Program-made: the position numbers and the translations under genes
Part shown: one piece after another, positions 53,156 through 63,063 of the stretch
Layout: each line of letters opens with the position of its first letter
Position numbering within the stretch: the stretch's first letter is position 1
The notes under the pieces: model-generated
What the model was told of the DNA's origin: nothing
Seen by the model: only the letters and a program-made list of their open reading frames with translations
Databases searched by the model: none
Source: Pseudomonas sp. DY-1
GTDB lineage: Bacteria > Pseudomonadota > Gammaproteobacteria > Pseudomonadales > Pseudomonadaceae
Direction of reading: 5' to 3'
NCBI RefSeq assembly: GCF_003626975.1
Contig: NZ_CP032616.1
Location: forward strand, 5,494,001 to 5,558,000
Length of the DNA: 64,000 nt

Positions 53156-54210
53156 ACGAGCTCGAACTGCTGGGCCCGCGCGCCCATGGTGAGCCCCTCG
53201 GGCAGGCACAACTGAAGGCCGTGGCAGAGGATTTCCAGGTCGACGAAGTGCTGGACATTCCGCTGGAAGGTGAGGGCGAGCACCTCTGGCTCTGGGTGGA
53301 GAAGCGTGAGCTGAACACCGAGGAAGCCGCGCGGCGCATTGCCCGGGCTGCCGGCGTGCCGTTGAAAGTGGTGAGCTATGCCGGGCTGAAGGACCGTCAG
53401 GCGTTGACCCGCCAATGGTTCAGCCTGCACTTGCCGGGCAAGGCTGATCCGGACCTGTCTGCCGCTGAGAGCGCGAATCTGCGGATACTCAAGATAGTCC
53501 GTCACAAGCGCAAGCTGCAACGCGGGGCCCATTCGGCCAATGGCTTCACCCTGCGCCTGACCCGCCTGGTTGCTGATCGAGAAGCACTGGACGCGCGACT
53601 CAAGCAACTGGCCGAGGCCGGGGTGCCCAACTATTTCGGCCTGCAGCGCTTTGGTCATGGCGGTGGAAACGTGGTTGACGCCCTCGCCTTTGCTGAGCGC
53701 AAGGAACTGCCGGTGCAACGCAATCTTCGTTCGCGGCTGCTCTCGGCAGGTCGCAGCTTTCTCTTCAATCGGGTGTTGGCCGAGCGTATTGCGGCCGGTA
53801 CCTGGAACCGGGCTCAAGTTGGTGATCTGCTCGCTTTCACCACCAGTCGCAGCTTCTTCCCTGCAGGCGAGGCCGAGTGCAGCGACCCCCGTCTGGCCGA
53901 GCTGGATCTGCATCCGACCGGGCCGCTGTGGGGAGAGGGCGCATCGCCTGCTCAAGGTCAGCCTCAGATGCTGGAAGCGGCGATTGCCGCGGTGGAGCCG
54001 GCACTTTGCCACTGGTTGGCCGAAGCGGGAATGGCGCACGAACGGCGCATCCTCCGCCTCCCCATCGGCGGCCTGACGTGGCATTATCCCGAGCCTGACG
54101 TTCTGCAACTGGAATTCGTCCTGCCGGCTGGATGCTTCGCCACCGCAGTGGTGCGTGAGCTCGTCGATCTGCTGCCGACAGGGCAGACGGAAAACCCATG
54201 CGCATTCTGA
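53152..54210 (+). CDS. truD: tRNA pseudouridine-13 synthase TruD
   Basis: A 352-residue enzyme that makes pseudouridine at position 13 of tRNA-Glu. The catalytic aspartate is Asp81 in [11 protein letters not shown]. Further family blocks are [10 protein letters not shown] and [13 protein letters not shown]. Overlaps ispF by four bases and surE by 13 bases. Confidence 0.96.
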   Translation: MNELELLGPRAHGEPLGQAQLKAVAEDFQVDEVLDIPLEGEGEHLWLWVEKRELNTEEAARRIARAAGVPLKVVSYAGLKDRQALTRQWFSLHLPGKADPDLSAAESANLRILKIVRHKRKLQRGAHSANGFTLRLTRLVADREALDARLKQLAEAGVPNYFGLQRFGHGGGNVVDALAFAERKELPVQRNLRSRLLSAGRSFLFNRVLAERIAAGTWNRAQVGDLLAFTTSRSFFPAGEAECSDPRLAELDLHPTGPLWGEGASPAQGQPQMLEAAIAAVEPALCHWLAEAGMAHERRILRLPIGGLTWHYPEPDVLQLEFVLPAGCFATAVVRELVDLLPTGQTENPCAF

Positions 54211-54947
54211 TTTCCAACGACGACGGGGTGAATGCACCCGGTCTGGCCGCTTTGCATGGTGCGCTCAAGGATTACGCCGACTGCGTGGTCATCGCACCGG
54301 ACCAGGACAAGAGCGGCGCCAGCAGTTCCCTGACCCTGGACCGCCCGCTTCACCCCAGTACGCTGGACAACGGTTTCATCTGCCTCAACGGCACGCCGAC
54401 CGACTGCGTCCACCTCGGGCTCAACGGCATGCTCGAGCAATTGCCTGACATGGTGGTTTCGGGGATCAACCTCGGCGCCAACCTGGGCGATGACGTGCTC
54501 TATTCGGGGACCGTGGCCGCGGCTCTGGAAGGGCGCTTCCTCGCCTTGCCCGCGTTCGCCTTCTCGCTGCTGTCGCGCCAGGCCGATAACCTGCCCACCG
54601 CCGCGCACATCGCGCGCCGGCTTGTGGCTGCGCATGATCAGCTCGACCTGCCGCCGCGCACCGTGCTCAATGTGAACATTCCCAACCTGCCGCTCGAGCG
54701 CATCCGGGGTATCCAACTGACCCGCCTGGGCCATCGCGCACGTGCTGCCGCACCGGTAAAGGTGGTCAACCCCAGGGGCAAGGAGGGATATTGGATCTCA
54801 GCGGCCGGTGACGCTGAAGACGGCGGGCCCGGTACGGATTTCCATGCAGTGATGCAGGGCTATGTGTCCATCACACCCCTGCAGCTCGATCGGACTTTCA
54901 ATGAGGCCTTCCAGGGCCTCGATAGCTGGTTGGAGGGCCTGCTCTGA
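54198..54947 (+). CDS. surE: 5'/3'-nucleotidase SurE
   Basis: Metal-dependent survival nucleotidase of 249 residues. Active-site residues Asp8 and Asp9 (ISNDDG) and Ser39 ([10 protein letters not shown]), and the [19 protein letters not shown] block, are complete. It belongs to the stationary-phase set surE-pcm-nlpD-rpoS. Starts 13 bases inside truD; its stop overlaps the pcm start by one base. Confidence 0.97.
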   Translation: MRILISNDDGVNAPGLAALHGALKDYADCVVIAPDQDKSGASSSLTLDRPLHPSTLDNGFICLNGTPTDCVHLGLNGMLEQLPDMVVSGINLGANLGDDVLYSGTVAAALEGRFLALPAFAFSLLSRQADNLPTAAHIARRLVAAHDQLDLPPRTVLNVNIPNLPLERIRGIQLTRLGHRARAAAPVKVVNPRGKEGYWISAAGDAEDGGPGTDFHAVMQGYVSITPLQLDRTFNEAFQGLDSWLEGLL

Positions 54948-55624
54948 TGTCCCGGGAACAGGATGACCTGATGCGCCGTGGGATTGGCATGACCTCCCAG
55001 CGCACTCGCGAACGCCTTATCCAGCGTCTGTACGAGGAAGGGCTGTCCAACGCCCGTGTGCTCGAAACCATTCGCCGGACACCGCGTCACCTGTTCGTCG
55101 ATGAGGCCCTGGCCCATCGCGCCTACGAGGACACTGCGCTGCCGATCGGCCACAACCAGACCATCTCGCAACCCTATATGGTCGCTCGGATGACCGAGCT
55201 CCTGCTGGCTGCGGGACCGCTGGACAAGGTGCTGGAGATTGGTACCGGCTCGGGCTATCAGACCGCAATCCTCGCGCAGCTGGTCGAGCGCGTGTTTTCC
55301 GTTGAACGCATTCAGGTCCTGCAGGACAAGGCCAAGGAACGTCTGGCGGTTCTCAACCTGCGCAATGTGGTGTTCCGCTGGGGCGATGGATGGGAAGGCT
55401 GGCCAGCGCTGGCGCCTTACAACGGCATCATCGTGACGGCGGCGGCGGCGGATGTTCCCCAGGCGCTGCTGGATCAACTGGCTCCCGGTGGGCGTCTGGT
55501 GATTCCGGTGGGTGCGGGCGATGTCCAGCAATTGATGCTGATCGTTCGCGAGGAGCAGGGATTCACTCGCCATGTGCTCGACGCCGTACGCTTCGTGCCG
55601 CTGCTCAGTGGCCCGCTCGCCTGA
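54947..55624 (+). CDS. pcm: Protein-L-isoaspartate O-methyltransferase
   Basis: Repair enzyme of 225 residues that methylates L-isoaspartyl residues in aged proteins. The SAM motif is [15 protein letters not shown], and [17 protein letters not shown] precedes it as in the family. Start overlaps the surE stop (TGATG). [10 protein letters not shown], about 14 residues further on, is another possible start. Confidence 0.96.
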   Translation: MSREQDDLMRRGIGMTSQRTRERLIQRLYEEGLSNARVLETIRRTPRHLFVDEALAHRAYEDTALPIGHNQTISQPYMVARMTELLLAAGPLDKVLEIGTGSGYQTAILAQLVERVFSVERIQVLQDKAKERLAVLNLRNVVFRWGDGWEGWPALAPYNGIIVTAAAADVPQALLDQLAPGGRLVIPVGAGDVQQLMLIVREEQGFTRHVLDAVRFVPLLSGPLA

Positions 55625-55774
55625 GGCCGATTTCAGGGAACCTGCGTCTAGGGCAACTTTCTGATGCACCGCCAAGCGGCCTTCCTGCAGTACTTTGTGC
55701 GGCAGGCGACTGGCTCGTCCGGATATTTCCGGCACAATGATCAAGACCTTCGAATGTTGGGAAAGGGGACAAGA

Positions 55775-56659
55775 GTGAGCCTGAAGGCCATTCGGCAGTG
55801 GATTCGCGTGGGGAATGGGCTTACCTGGTTGCCCGTTTTGGCCGTCGGCATTCTGCTTGCCGGCTGCTCCAGTACCCAGAAAGATGGTGTCAGCATCGTC
55901 GATCGCAATCATTCGGGGGCGACTTCCGCGCCACAGCGACAACCCGTCACCAGCGGCCAGTACCGCGTCCAGCGCGGCGACACCCTCTATTCCATAGCGT
56001 TTCGCTTTGGCTGGGACTGGAAAGCCCTGGCAGCGCGCAACAGCATTCCTGCACCCTACGTGATTCGTCCCGGCCAGATCATCCGTTTCGATGGCCAACC
56101 TAGCCAGGCTCGTCCGACAACGGTCGCTACCGCACCCGTGGTGACCAATTCAAGAACGGGTAGTAGCGCTACTTCGACCCGCCCGCCCGTGCAGCCCCAG
56201 CAACCGGCTGTCCGCCCCCAATCGCAAGCACCGCAACCGGTCGCGACTGCACCTGTATCTACCCAGAACGCGTCTATTACGCGCTCTGCAGCCGGTTGGG
56301 TATGGCCCGCGAGTGGGCCTTTGATCGGCCGTTTTTCGTCAAACGGCAGTTTGAATAAAGGGATTGATATCGCTGGGGAATTAGGCCAGCCTGTCTTGGC
56401 TGCGTCAGATGGATCAGTTGTTTATGCCGGAAGTGGATTACGGGGCTACGGCGAATTGGTCATCATCAAGCACAGCGATACCTACGTAAGCGCCTACGGT
56501 CATAACCGCAGGCTGCTGGTGCGGGAGGGACAGCAGGTCAAGGTCGGGCAGACAATTGCCGAGATGGGCTCAACGGGAACTGACCGGGTGAAGCTTCATT
56601 TTGAAATTCGCCGTCAGGGTAAGCCTGTAGATCCGCTGCAATACCTGCCACGTCGTTGA
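55775..56659 (+). CDS. nlpD: Lipoprotein NlpD (LysM plus degenerate M23 domain)
   Basis: Envelope lipoprotein of 294 residues. The lipobox LLAGC ends the signal peptide, a LysM peptidoglycan-binding domain follows (YRVQRGDTLYSIAFRFG), then a Pro/Gln/Thr-rich linker and a C-terminal M23 domain. In the family this domain has lost catalytic zinc residues and activates the amidase AmiC instead. The start is GTG at 55775 with AAGGGGAC upstream, which places a normal signal peptide at the N-terminus. The 3' half carries the probable rpoS promoter and a PsrA-type box, with codon use shifting to A/T-ending codons there. Confidence 0.93.
   Translation: MSLKAIRQWIRVGNGLTWLPVLAVGILLAGCSSTQKDGVSIVDRNHSGATSAPQRQPVTSGQYRVQRGDTLYSIAFRFGWDWKALAARNSIPAPYVIRPGQIIRFDGQPSQARPTTVATAPVVTNSRTGSSATSTRPPVQPQQPAVRPQSQAPQPVATAPVSTQNASITRSAAGWVWPASGPLIGRFSSNGSLNKGIDIAGELGQPVLAASDGSVVYAGSGLRGYGELVIIKHSDTYVSAYGHNRRLLVREGQQVKVGQTIAEMGSTGTDRVKLHFEIRRQGKPVDPLQYLPRR
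56340..56353. promoter_or_regulatory. PsrA-type box for rpoS inside nlpD
   Basis: CAAACGGCAGTTTG fits the published PsrA motif, (C/G)AAAC, two to four bases, GTTT(G/C). Its centre is about 420 bases before the rpoS ATG. In Pseudomonas PsrA activates rpoS from a box near -60 of a start roughly 370 bases upstream of the gene, so the spacing fits. I could not place convincing -35 and -10 hexamers. Confidence 0.65.
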
Positions 56660-56669
56660 CCCGTTATTC

Positions 56670-56700
56670 AGCCCGTTCCACCACGTGGTAAGGACGGGCT
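56670..56700 (+). other. Long hairpin in the nlpD-rpoS gap
   Basis: AGCCCGTTCC and the CCACG arm pair with CGTGG and GGACGGGCT to form a nearly continuous stem. It lies ten bases after the nlpD stop, without a T-run. It is inside the long rpoS leader if transcription starts in nlpD, so it may affect rpoS translation or slow nlpD readthrough. Confidence 0.45.
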
Positions 56701-56766
56701 CGGGCGGCGCCAGGGATATAAGGCTTCGCCAGGGCTTGTTGTCGAACTCAGCAAGGGACAACAACA

Positions 56767-57771
56767 ATGGCACTCAATAAAGAAGCGCCGGAGTTTGACG
56801 TCGATGACGAACTGCTCCTTCTGGAGCCGGGCGTCATATTGGATGATGCGTTGAGCGAGGAGAACGACGCGCCTCTGCCTACCGCAAAATCCCGGCATTC
56901 AACCTCACCAAAGCAACACAAGTATATCGACTACACCCGCGCGCTAGACGCGACTCAGCTGTACCTCAACGAAATCGGTTTTTCCCCCCTGCTAACCCCG
57001 GAAGAAGAAGTGCACTTCGCGCGCCTTGCGCAGCGTGGTGATCCTGCCGGGCGCAAGCGCATGATCGAAAGTAACCTCCGCCTTGTAGTGAAGATCGCAC
57101 GACGTTACGTCAACCGCGGTTTGTCGCTGCTCGACTTGATCGAAGAGGGCAACCTCGGTTTGATCCGGGCTGTGGAGAAGTTTGATCCGGAGAGAGGCTT
57201 CCGCTTCTCTACCTATGCGACCTGGTGGATCCGTCAGACCATTGAACGGGCCATCATGAACCAGACCCGGACCATCCGCCTGCCGATCCATGTGGTCAAG
57301 GAGCTCAATGTCTATCTGCGAGCCGCACGTGAGTTGACCCACAAACTGGATCACGAGCCTTCGCCTGAAGAAATCGCCAATCTGCTGGAAAAGCCTGTTG
57401 ACGAGGTCAAGCGCATGCTCGGTCTCAACGAGCGGGTGACTTCCGTGGACGTTTCCCTCGGTCCGGATTCCGACAAGACTCTGTTGGACACACTGACCGA
57501 TGATCGACCCACCGACCCCTGCGAGCTGTTGCAGGACGATGATCTCTCGCAGAGCATCGACCAGTGGCTGTCCGAACTTACCGACAAGCAACGAGAAGTG
57601 GTTGTTCGCCGCTTCGGATTGCGCGGTCATGAAAGCTGCACGCTCGAGGAAGTGGGCCAGGAAATCGGCCTGACCCGTGAGCGGGTGCGGCAAATCCAGG
57701 TCGAAGCGCTGAAACGGCTTCGGGAGATCCTGGAGAAGAACGGTTTGTCTAGCGATGCCCTGTTCCAGTAA
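56767..57771 (+). CDS. rpoS: RNA polymerase sigma factor RpoS (sigma-38)
   Basis: General stress and stationary-phase sigma factor of 334 residues, the same length as P. aeruginosa RpoS. Region 1.2 contains [20 protein letters not shown], region 2 contains [19 protein letters not shown] and [16 protein letters not shown], and region 4.2 contains the helix [20 protein letters not shown] full terminator follows. It neighbours rsmZ, whose RNA acts in the Gac/Rsm network that also influences rpoS. Confidence 0.98.
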   Translation: MALNKEAPEFDVDDELLLLEPGVILDDALSEENDAPLPTAKSRHSTSPKQHKYIDYTRALDATQLYLNEIGFSPLLTPEEEVHFARLAQRGDPAGRKRMIESNLRLVVKIARRYVNRGLSLLDLIEEGNLGLIRAVEKFDPERGFRFSTYATWWIRQTIERAIMNQTRTIRLPIHVVKELNVYLRAARELTHKLDHEPSPEEIANLLEKPVDEVKRMLGLNERVTSVDVSLGPDSDKTLLDTLTDDRPTDPCELLQDDDLSQSIDQWLSELTDKQREVVVRRFGLRGHESCTLEEVGQEIGLTRERVRQIQVEALKRLREILEKNGLSSDALFQ

Positions 57772-57790
57772 ACCTGGAGCAAAGCGAAAG

Positions 57791-57814
57791 AGCCCGGCTT
57801 AGGCCGGGCTTTTT
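57791..57814 (+). terminator. Terminator after rpoS
   Basis: AGCCCGGC and GCCGGGCT pair around TTAG and are followed by TTTTT, 19 bases after the rpoS stop. Confidence 0.9.
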
Positions 57815-57915
57815 CATGGTCGGAGTGGAGGAATAGAACGGCCTGATGCTGTGACTGGAGTCGGGCTTGAAGGCGTGTTTCACGGATCAACGAAGTCCTC
57901 TTTTATGCGTTGCGG

Positions 57916-57933
57916 TGTAAGTCATTGCTTACA
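57916..57933 (+). promoter_or_regulatory. GacA binding box upstream of rsmZ
   Basis: TGTAAGTCATTGCTTACA matches TGTAAG-N6-CTTACA exactly, the upstream activating sequence of Gac-controlled small RNAs. It lies about 180 bases before the predicted rsmZ start. The stretch 57815-57915 shows nothing else I can identify. Confidence 0.9.
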
Positions 57934-57990
57934 CGCTATGTGCGTGATTAGAGGAGGTTGCTGCTCGTGATTGGTGAAAATCTGATAGGA

Positions 57991-58036
57991 GAATTTTTAA
58001 CTTATTGATTAATAAGAAATTTATTTTTTTACATTG
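57991..58036. promoter_or_regulatory. AT-rich block in the rsmZ promoter region
   Basis: Only 6 of these 46 bases are G or C, in strong contrast to the genome. Pseudomonas H-NS-like proteins MvaT and MvaU bind AT-rich DNA upstream of rsmZ in P. aeruginosa, so this is the likely site. The binding itself is inferred. Confidence 0.55.
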
Positions 58037-58071
58037 AACTGGCTTGGTCGTCTGTGCGGCAGCCTGCCAAC

Positions 58072-58099
58072 TTGCTCTGTGCTCCCGGATCACTAATAT
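58072..58099 (+). promoter_or_regulatory. rsmZ promoter
   Basis: TAATAT at 58094-58099 with TTGCTC at 58072-58077, spaced 16 bases. The predicted start at about 58107 coincides with the expected 5' end of the RNA. Confidence 0.65.
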
Positions 58100-58106
58100 C
58101 ACTCTT

Positions 58107-58238
58107 GCGTACAGGATGTACGCGGGTTGATAAGGACGTCGACCAGGGACATCGCGGGATGCGATTCATCAGGATGATGAGCAAGGAATACAGGGAATAG
58201 GGACAAAAGAGTGGGCGGGTATCCCCCGCCCCTTTTTT
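58107..58238 (+). ncRNA. rsmZ: Small regulatory RNA RsmZ
   Basis: A small RNA of about 130 nucleotides that binds and titrates the translational repressor RsmA/CsrA. Eight GGA motifs are seen: in acaGGAtg, taaGGAcg, agGGAca, cgGGAtg, caGGAtg, aaGGAat, agGGAat and agGGAca. Several are in hairpin loops; for example, the first is between CGTACA and TGTACG. A rho-independent terminator closes the gene. Position between rpoS and fdxA, the upstream GacA box and the promoter all agree with rsmZ of other pseudomonads. The exact 5' end is inferred from the -10 element. Confidence 0.92.
58213..58238 (+). terminator. Terminator of rsmZ
   Basis: GGGCGGG at 58213-58219 pairs with CCCGCCC at 58225-58231, followed by six T. 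Confidence 0.92.
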
Positions 58239-58251
58239 CGCCCGCAGGAAA

Positions 58252-58282
58252 GCAAAAGGCCCGCAGATGCGGGCCTTTTTGC
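58252..58282. terminator. Bidirectional terminator between rsmZ and fdxA
   Basis: GCAAAAGGCCCGCA and TGCGGGCCTTTTTGC form a long stem with T-runs on both strands, 20 bases past the fdxA stop. It ends fdxA and backs up the rsmZ terminator. Confidence 0.88.
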
Positions 58283-58301
58283 GTTTGGATGCGCAGACGA
58301 A

Positions 58302-58625
58302 TCAGCGCTCCAGATGCTCCAGCTTGCCTTTGACACCATCCCACTCTTCGGCGTCGGCCAAGGCTTCTTTCTTCTCGGTGATGTTTGGCCACACTTCGGC
58401 CAGATCACGGTTCAGTTCGATGAACTCCTGCATGTCCTCAGGCACTTCATCCTCGGAGAAGATGGCTTGCGCCGGGCATTCGGGCTCGCACAGTGCGCAG
58501 TCGATGCACTCGTCCGGGTGAATGACCAGGAAGTTCGGGCCTTCGTAGAAGCAGTCCACCGGACAGACTTCCACACAGTCGGTGTATTTGCATTTGATGC
58601 AGTTGTCGGTGACGACGAAGGTCAT
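58302..58625 (-). CDS. fdxA: Seven-iron ferredoxin FdxA
   Basis: A 107-residue soluble electron carrier with one [3Fe-4S] and one [4Fe-4S] cluster, related to Azotobacter ferredoxin I. Cysteines 9, 12, 17, 21 and 25 and cysteines 40, 43, 46 and 50 keep the family spacing, including the insertion that leaves one cluster with three irons. The start at 58625 ([13 protein letters not shown]) has AGGAGAAG upstream. Partner proteins are unknown. Confidence 0.95.
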   Translation of the reverse strand: MTFVVTDNCIKCKYTDCVEVCPVDCFYEGPNFLVIHPDECIDCALCEPECPAQAIFSEDEVPEDMQEFIELNRDLAEVWPNITEKKEALADAEEWDGVKGKLEHLER

Positions 58626-58738
58626 TTCTATTCTTCTCCTCAAGCGGCGGCTCGGAAGCCTTCTATATCCGGCTTCTCGGCTCGGGAACTCACGGTACCG
58701 GGTAGGCTGATTCCCGGGTGCACTCCAGAGCGCGCGGG

Positions 58739-58744
58739 ATTCTA
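58739..58744 (-). promoter_or_regulatory. Possible -10 element of fdxA
   Basis: Read on the minus strand the hexamer is TAGAAT, just outside the mutS stop and about 115 bases before the fdxA ATG. No good -35 is seen at normal spacing. Confidence 0.3.
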
Positions 58745-58765
58745 GCAGCTTGTGCGGTTAAGGGG

Positions 58766-61339
58766 TTAGATGCGTGACTTCAGTGTATATAACAGCTCCA
58801 GCGCCTGCCGAGGCGTCAGATCATCCGGCTTGATCTTCGCCAATTCGTCCAGCACCGGGTGCGGCAGGCTTGCGAACAGGTCGCTCTGCATTGGCGCGCT
58901 TGGCTGGCCGGGGGCCTGCCGCGGAGCTTCATGAGGCAGGCTGGTGGTTTCCAGCCGCGCCAGATGCTCGCGGGCGCGCTGGATCACTCCGCCGGGGACG
59001 CCTGCCAATTGCGCTACCGCCAGGCCATAGCTCTGGCTTGCCGGGCCCCGCAGCACATGGTGCAGGAATACGATGCGCTCTTTGTGCTCGGTGGCATTCA
59101 GATGGACGTTCGCTACCACCGGTTCAGCTTCAGGCAGAACGGTCAGCTCGAAGTAGTGGGTGGCGAACAGGGTGAAGGCACGCAGTTGGGCCAGATGCTC
59201 GGCTGCCGCCCATGCCAGCGAGAGACCGTCGAACGTACTGGTGCCGCGACCCACTTCGTCCATCAGCACCAGGCTGCTTGCGCTGGCGTTGTGCAGGATG
59301 TTGGCGGTTTCGCTCATCTCCACCATGAAGGTGGAACGGCCGCCAGCCAGGTCGTCGCTGGAACCGATGCGGGTGAAGATGCGGTCCACCAGCGACAGCT
59401 CGCAACTGGCCGCCGGCACGAAGCAACCGATGTGGGCGAGCAGCACGATCAGTGCGGTCTGGCGCATGTAGGTCGATTTACCGCCCATGTTCGGGCCGGT
59501 GATGATCAGCATGCGGGTGGCGTCATCCAGGGCCAGGTCGTTGGCCACGAAGGGGGTGTCCAGTACCTGTTCCACCACCGGGTGACGGCCTTGGTTGATG
59601 CGCATGCAGGGTTCGTCGACGAAGCGTGGTCGGTTCAGGTCGAGGTTCAGCGCCCGCTCGGAGAAGTTGCTCAGCACATCCAGCTCAGCCAGGGCGGCGG
59701 CAGTATCCTGCAGCGGTGCCAGCTGTTCGATCAGCAGTTCCAGAAGCTCGTCGTAGAGCATCTTCTCCCGTGCCAGGGCGCGGCTCTTGGCCGATAGCGC
59801 CTTGTCTTCGAAGGCTTTCAGTTCTGGCGTGATGAAACGCTCGGCGCCCTTCAGGGTCTGGCGGCGAATGTAGTCCGCAGGTGCCTGTTCGGCTTGCACG
59901 CGCGGCAGCTCGATGAAGTAACCGTGGATGCGGTTGTAGCCGACTTTGAGGTTGGGTAGGCCGGTACGGGCCTTTTCCCGCGCTTCCAGATCCATCAAGT
60001 ACTGGCCGGCGTTCTCGCTAAGTGCCTGCAGTTCGTCCAGTTCAGCGTCGTAGCCGGTCTTGATCACGCCACCGTCACGAATGACAGCTGGCGGGTTTTC
60101 TATGATGGCGCGAGCCAGCAGGTCGGCCAGTTCCGGATAGGTGCGGATACTGCCTGCCAGCTCCTGCAGGTGCGGAGCTTCCAGTTCAGTCATCGCGCCT
60201 TGCAGTTGCGGCAGGGCGGCGAGGGCGTCGCGTAGGCGGGCCAGGTCACGGGGGCGCGCATTGCGCAGGCCGATTCGGGCGAGGATACGTTCGACGTCGC
60301 CGATCTCCTTCAGCTGCGGCTGCAGGCTTTCGAAACGATAGCGATCCAACAGACAGTCGATGGCGTCCTGCCGGGCAACCAACACAGCACGGTCGCGCAG
60401 TGGGCGGTTCAGCCAGCGACTCAGGAGGCGGCTGCCCATTGCGGTCTGGCAGCGGTCGATCACTGATTGCAGGGTGTTGTCTCGGCCCCCGGCCAGGTTC
60501 ACGTCCAGCTCCAGATTGCGGCGACTGGCAGCATCGAGGATGACGGTGTCGTCGATGCGCTCGTGGCGTAGGCTGCGTAGGTGGGGCAGGGCGGTGCGCT
60601 GCGTCTCCTTCGCATAGCCCAGGAGGCAGCCGGCCGAGCCAATTGCAAGGGTCAGCGTTTCGCAACCGAAGCCCTTGAGGTCCTGAACTCCGAACTGCTG
60701 GCAGAGGCTCTTCTTTGCCGAATCGCGGTCGAAGTCCCAGGGGGCACGACGGCGTACGCCGCGGCGCTTTTCGGCCGGCAGGCCCTGGGGCCAGTCGTCC
60801 GGTATCAGCAGCTCGGCAGGGTTGAGACGCTCCAGTTCAGCCAGCAGGTTCTCCCAGCCTTTGATTTCCTGCACGGTGAAGCGCCCGCTGGTGATGTCCA
60901 GAACTGCGAGGCCGAACAGACGCTCATCGCCGAGCACGGCAGCGAGCAGGTTGTCGCGGCGTTCATCCAATAGCGCTTCGTCACTGATGGTGCCTGGCGT
61001 AATGATACGAACCACCTGGCGTTCCACCGGGCCTTTGCTGGTGGCGGGGTCGCCAATCTGTTCGCAAATGACTACGGACTCACCAAGCTTCACCAGTTTG
61101 GCCAGGTAACCTTCCACCGAGTGGAAAGGGATGCCGGCCATGGGAATCGACTTGCCTGCCGATTGGCCGCGTGCGGTCAGGGTGATGTCGAGCAGCTTGG
61201 CGGCTTTCTTGGCGTCCTCATAGAAGATCTCGTAGAAGTCGCCCATGCGATAGAACATCAGCTGGTCCGGGTGCTGATTTTTCAGCTTCCAGTACTGCTG
61301 CATCATCGGGGTGTGTTCGCTGAGATCGCTCTGACTCAT
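58766..61339 (-). CDS. mutS: DNA mismatch repair protein MutS
   Basis: Mismatch-recognition ATPase of 857 residues. The mismatch-binding Phe-x-Glu is Phe35-Tyr-Glu37 in RMGDFYEIF, and the Walker A motif is GPNMGGKST with the ABC-type signature region downstream ([15 protein letters not shown]). The start at 61339 ([15 protein letters not shown]) fits homologues; the frame runs 65 codons further upstream across the cinA start without homology. C-terminal tetramerisation end present. Confidence 0.97.
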   Translation of the reverse strand: MSQSDLSEHTPMMQQYWKLKNQHPDQLMFYRMGDFYEIFYEDAKKAAKLLDITLTARGQSAGKSIPMAGIPFHSVEGYLAKLVKLGESVVICEQIGDPATSKGPVERQVVRIITPGTISDEALLDERRDNLLAAVLGDERLFGLAVLDITSGRFTVQEIKGWENLLAELERLNPAELLIPDDWPQGLPAEKRRGVRRRAPWDFDRDSAKKSLCQQFGVQDLKGFGCETLTLAIGSAGCLLGYAKETQRTALPHLRSLRHERIDDTVILDAASRRNLELDVNLAGGRDNTLQSVIDRCQTAMGSRLLSRWLNRPLRDRAVLVARQDAIDCLLDRYRFESLQPQLKEIGDVERILARIGLRNARPRDLARLRDALAALPQLQGAMTELEAPHLQELAGSIRTYPELADLLARAIIENPPAVIRDGGVIKTGYDAELDELQALSENAGQYLMDLEAREKARTGLPNLKVGYNRIHGYFIELPRVQAEQAPADYIRRQTLKGAERFITPELKAFEDKALSAKSRALAREKMLYDELLELLIEQLAPLQDTAAALAELDVLSNFSERALNLDLNRPRFVDEPCMRINQGRHPVVEQVLDTPFVANDLALDDATRMLIITGPNMGGKSTYMRQTALIVLLAHIGCFVPAASCELSLVDRIFTRIGSSDDLAGGRSTFMVEMSETANILHNASASSLVLMDEVGRGTSTFDGLSLAWAAAEHLAQLRAFTLFATHYFELTVLPEAEPVVANVHLNATEHKERIVFLHHVLRGPASQSYGLAVAQLAGVPGGVIQRAREHLARLETTSLPHEAPRQAPGQPSAPMQSDLFASLPHPVLDELAKIKPDDLTPRQALELLYTLKSRI

Positions 61340-61409
61340 TGGCTGGCCTTGCGTGCAAAAGGCGCTAGTGTACGGTATCCCGCTGGCCCGCTTTAACCCC
61401 GGAGTGCAC

Positions 61410-61922
61410 ATGTCCGTTACCGATGAAGAGCTGACTTCCCTGGCCGCCAGGCTGGGAGAGGAGCTAAAGGCGCGTGGTGAGTCGGTAACCACCGCAGAGT
61501 CCTGTACCGGCGGTGGCATCGCCGAAGCGATCACCCGTATTCCGGGTAGCTCCGCCTGGTTCGAGGCGGGCTATGTCACCTACTCGAATACGCAGAAAAC
61601 CGAGCAGCTCGCGGTGCCGATGGAGTTGTTTCCGCAGGTGGGAGCGGTCAGCCGAGAGGTGGTCGAGGCAATGGTGCATGGCGCCCAGCAGCGTAGCGGC
61701 GCACGTTTCGCCATAGCGGTCAGCGGTGTGGCCGGACCGGATGGTGGCTCGCCGGATAAACCGGTCGGTACGGTCTGGTTGGCGTGGGGGAATGGAAGGG
61801 ATGTCGAGGCTGTACGCCGCCACTTTCCGGGCGATCGCCTGGCCGTGCGCCGACAAACTGTTGCGGAAGCGCTCAAGGGACTGATCCGACTAGCTGCAGG
61901 AGAAAAAGCCGTTCAGGGGTAG
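61410..61922 (+). CDS. cinA: CinA C-terminal domain protein (nicotinamide-nucleotide amidase type)
   Basis: A 170-residue stand-alone CinA C-terminal domain, the type that deamidates NMN (PncC activity). Family motifs are [16 protein letters not shown] and [19 protein letters not shown]. The N-terminal COG1058 domain of full CinA is absent, normal for proteobacterial versions. It sits immediately before recA, divergent from mutS. Its start at 61410 is supported by GGAG seven bases before the ATG. Confidence 0.92.
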   Translation: MSVTDEELTSLAARLGEELKARGESVTTAESCTGGGIAEAITRIPGSSAWFEAGYVTYSNTQKTEQLAVPMELFPQVGAVSREVVEAMVHGAQQRSGARFAIAVSGVAGPDGGSPDKPVGTVWLAWGNGRDVEAVRRHFPGDRLAVRRQTVAEALKGLIRLAAGEKAVQG

Positions 61923-61949
61923 GCGAGCGACTTGCCCTATGGAATAATA

Positions 61950-61965
61950 CTGTCTACTTATACAG
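61950..61965. promoter_or_regulatory. LexA (SOS) box of recA
   Basis: CTGTCTACTTATACAG fits the LexA consensus CTG-N10-CAG with a TA-rich centre, 45 bases before the recA ATG. TTGCCC at 61932-61937 is the probable -35, so bound LexA would cover the -10 region. Confidence 0.9.
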
Positions 61966-62009
61966 TTGTTGGTGGCCGCCAGGCCCTCTTGATTTTAGTG
62001 AGGACTTCA

Positions 62010-63056
62010 ATGGACGAGAACAAGAAGCGCGCCTTGGCTGCTGCCCTGGGCCAGATCGAGAAACAGTTCGGCAAGGGCGCGGTCATGCGCATGGGCGACC
62101 ATGACCGCCAGGCTATCCCGGCTATTTCTACCGGTTCCCTGGGCCTGGACATCGCGCTTGGTATTGGCGGCCTGCCGAAGGGGCGTATCGTAGAAATCTA
62201 CGGTCCCGAATCTTCCGGTAAGACCACCCTGACCCTCTCCGTCATCGCCGAAGCCCAGAAAATGGGCGCTACCTGCGCCTTCGTCGACGCCGAACATGCC
62301 CTGGATCCGGACTACGCCGGCAAGCTCGGCGTGAATGTCGACGATCTGCTGGTTTCCCAACCGGATACTGGCGAACAAGCCCTGGAAATCACCGACATGC
62401 TGGTGCGCTCCAACGCCGTTGACGTGATCATCGTCGACTCCGTGGCCGCTCTGGTACCCAAGGCCGAAATCGAAGGCGAAATGGGTGACTCCCACGTTGG
62501 TCTGCAAGCGCGCCTGATGTCCCAGGCACTGCGCAAGATTACCGGCAACATCAAGAACGCCAACTGCCTGGTCATCTTCATCAACCAGATTCGTATGAAG
62601 ATTGGTGTGATGTTCGGCAACCCGGAAACCACCACTGGCGGTAACGCCCTGAAGTTCTACGCCTCCGTGCGCCTCGACATTCGCCGCACCGGCGCGGTGA
62701 AAGAGGGTGAGGAAGTCGTGGGCAGTGAAACCCGCGTCAAGGTTGTGAAGAACAAGGTGGCTCCGCCCTTCCGCCAGGCCGAATTCCAGATCATGTACGG
62801 CAAAGGCATCTACCGCACCGGCGAGATCATCGACCTGGGTGTGCAGCAGGGCCTGGTGGAGAAGTCCGGTGCCTGGTACAGCTACCAGGGCAACAAGATC
62901 GGCCAAGGCAAGGCGAATGCCGCCAAGTACCTGGAAGACAACCCGGAAGTTGCTAGCGCCATCGAGAAGATCATCCGCGAGAAGCTGCTGGTCGACTCGT
63001 CTGCCAACACCAAGTCGGCTGCCACAGTTGACGATCTGGCCGACGTAGACCTCTGA
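62010..63056 (+). CDS. recA: Recombinase RecA
   Basis: ATP-dependent strand-exchange protein and LexA co-protease of 348 residues. Walker A is GPESSGKT at residues 65-72, and [19 protein letters not shown] and the DNA-binding loop [17 protein letters not shown] are complete. Preceded by GAGGAC. SOS control is shown by the LexA box upstream. recX follows after seven bases. Confidence 0.99.
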   Translation: MDENKKRALAAALGQIEKQFGKGAVMRMGDHDRQAIPAISTGSLGLDIALGIGGLPKGRIVEIYGPESSGKTTLTLSVIAEAQKMGATCAFVDAEHALDPDYAGKLGVNVDDLLVSQPDTGEQALEITDMLVRSNAVDVIIVDSVAALVPKAEIEGEMGDSHVGLQARLMSQALRKITGNIKNANCLVIFINQIRMKIGVMFGNPETTTGGNALKFYASVRLDIRRTGAVKEGEEVVGSETRVKVVKNKVAPPFRQAEFQIMYGKGIYRTGEIIDLGVQQGLVEKSGAWYSYQGNKIGQGKANAAKYLEDNPEVASAIEKIIREKLLVDSSANTKSAATVDDLADVDL

Positions 63057-63063
63057 TCCTCCT

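Noticed and set aside
61340..61534. 65-codon N-terminal extension of mutS
   Set aside because: It covers the cinA start on the other strand; MutS homologues begin at the conserved region after 61339.
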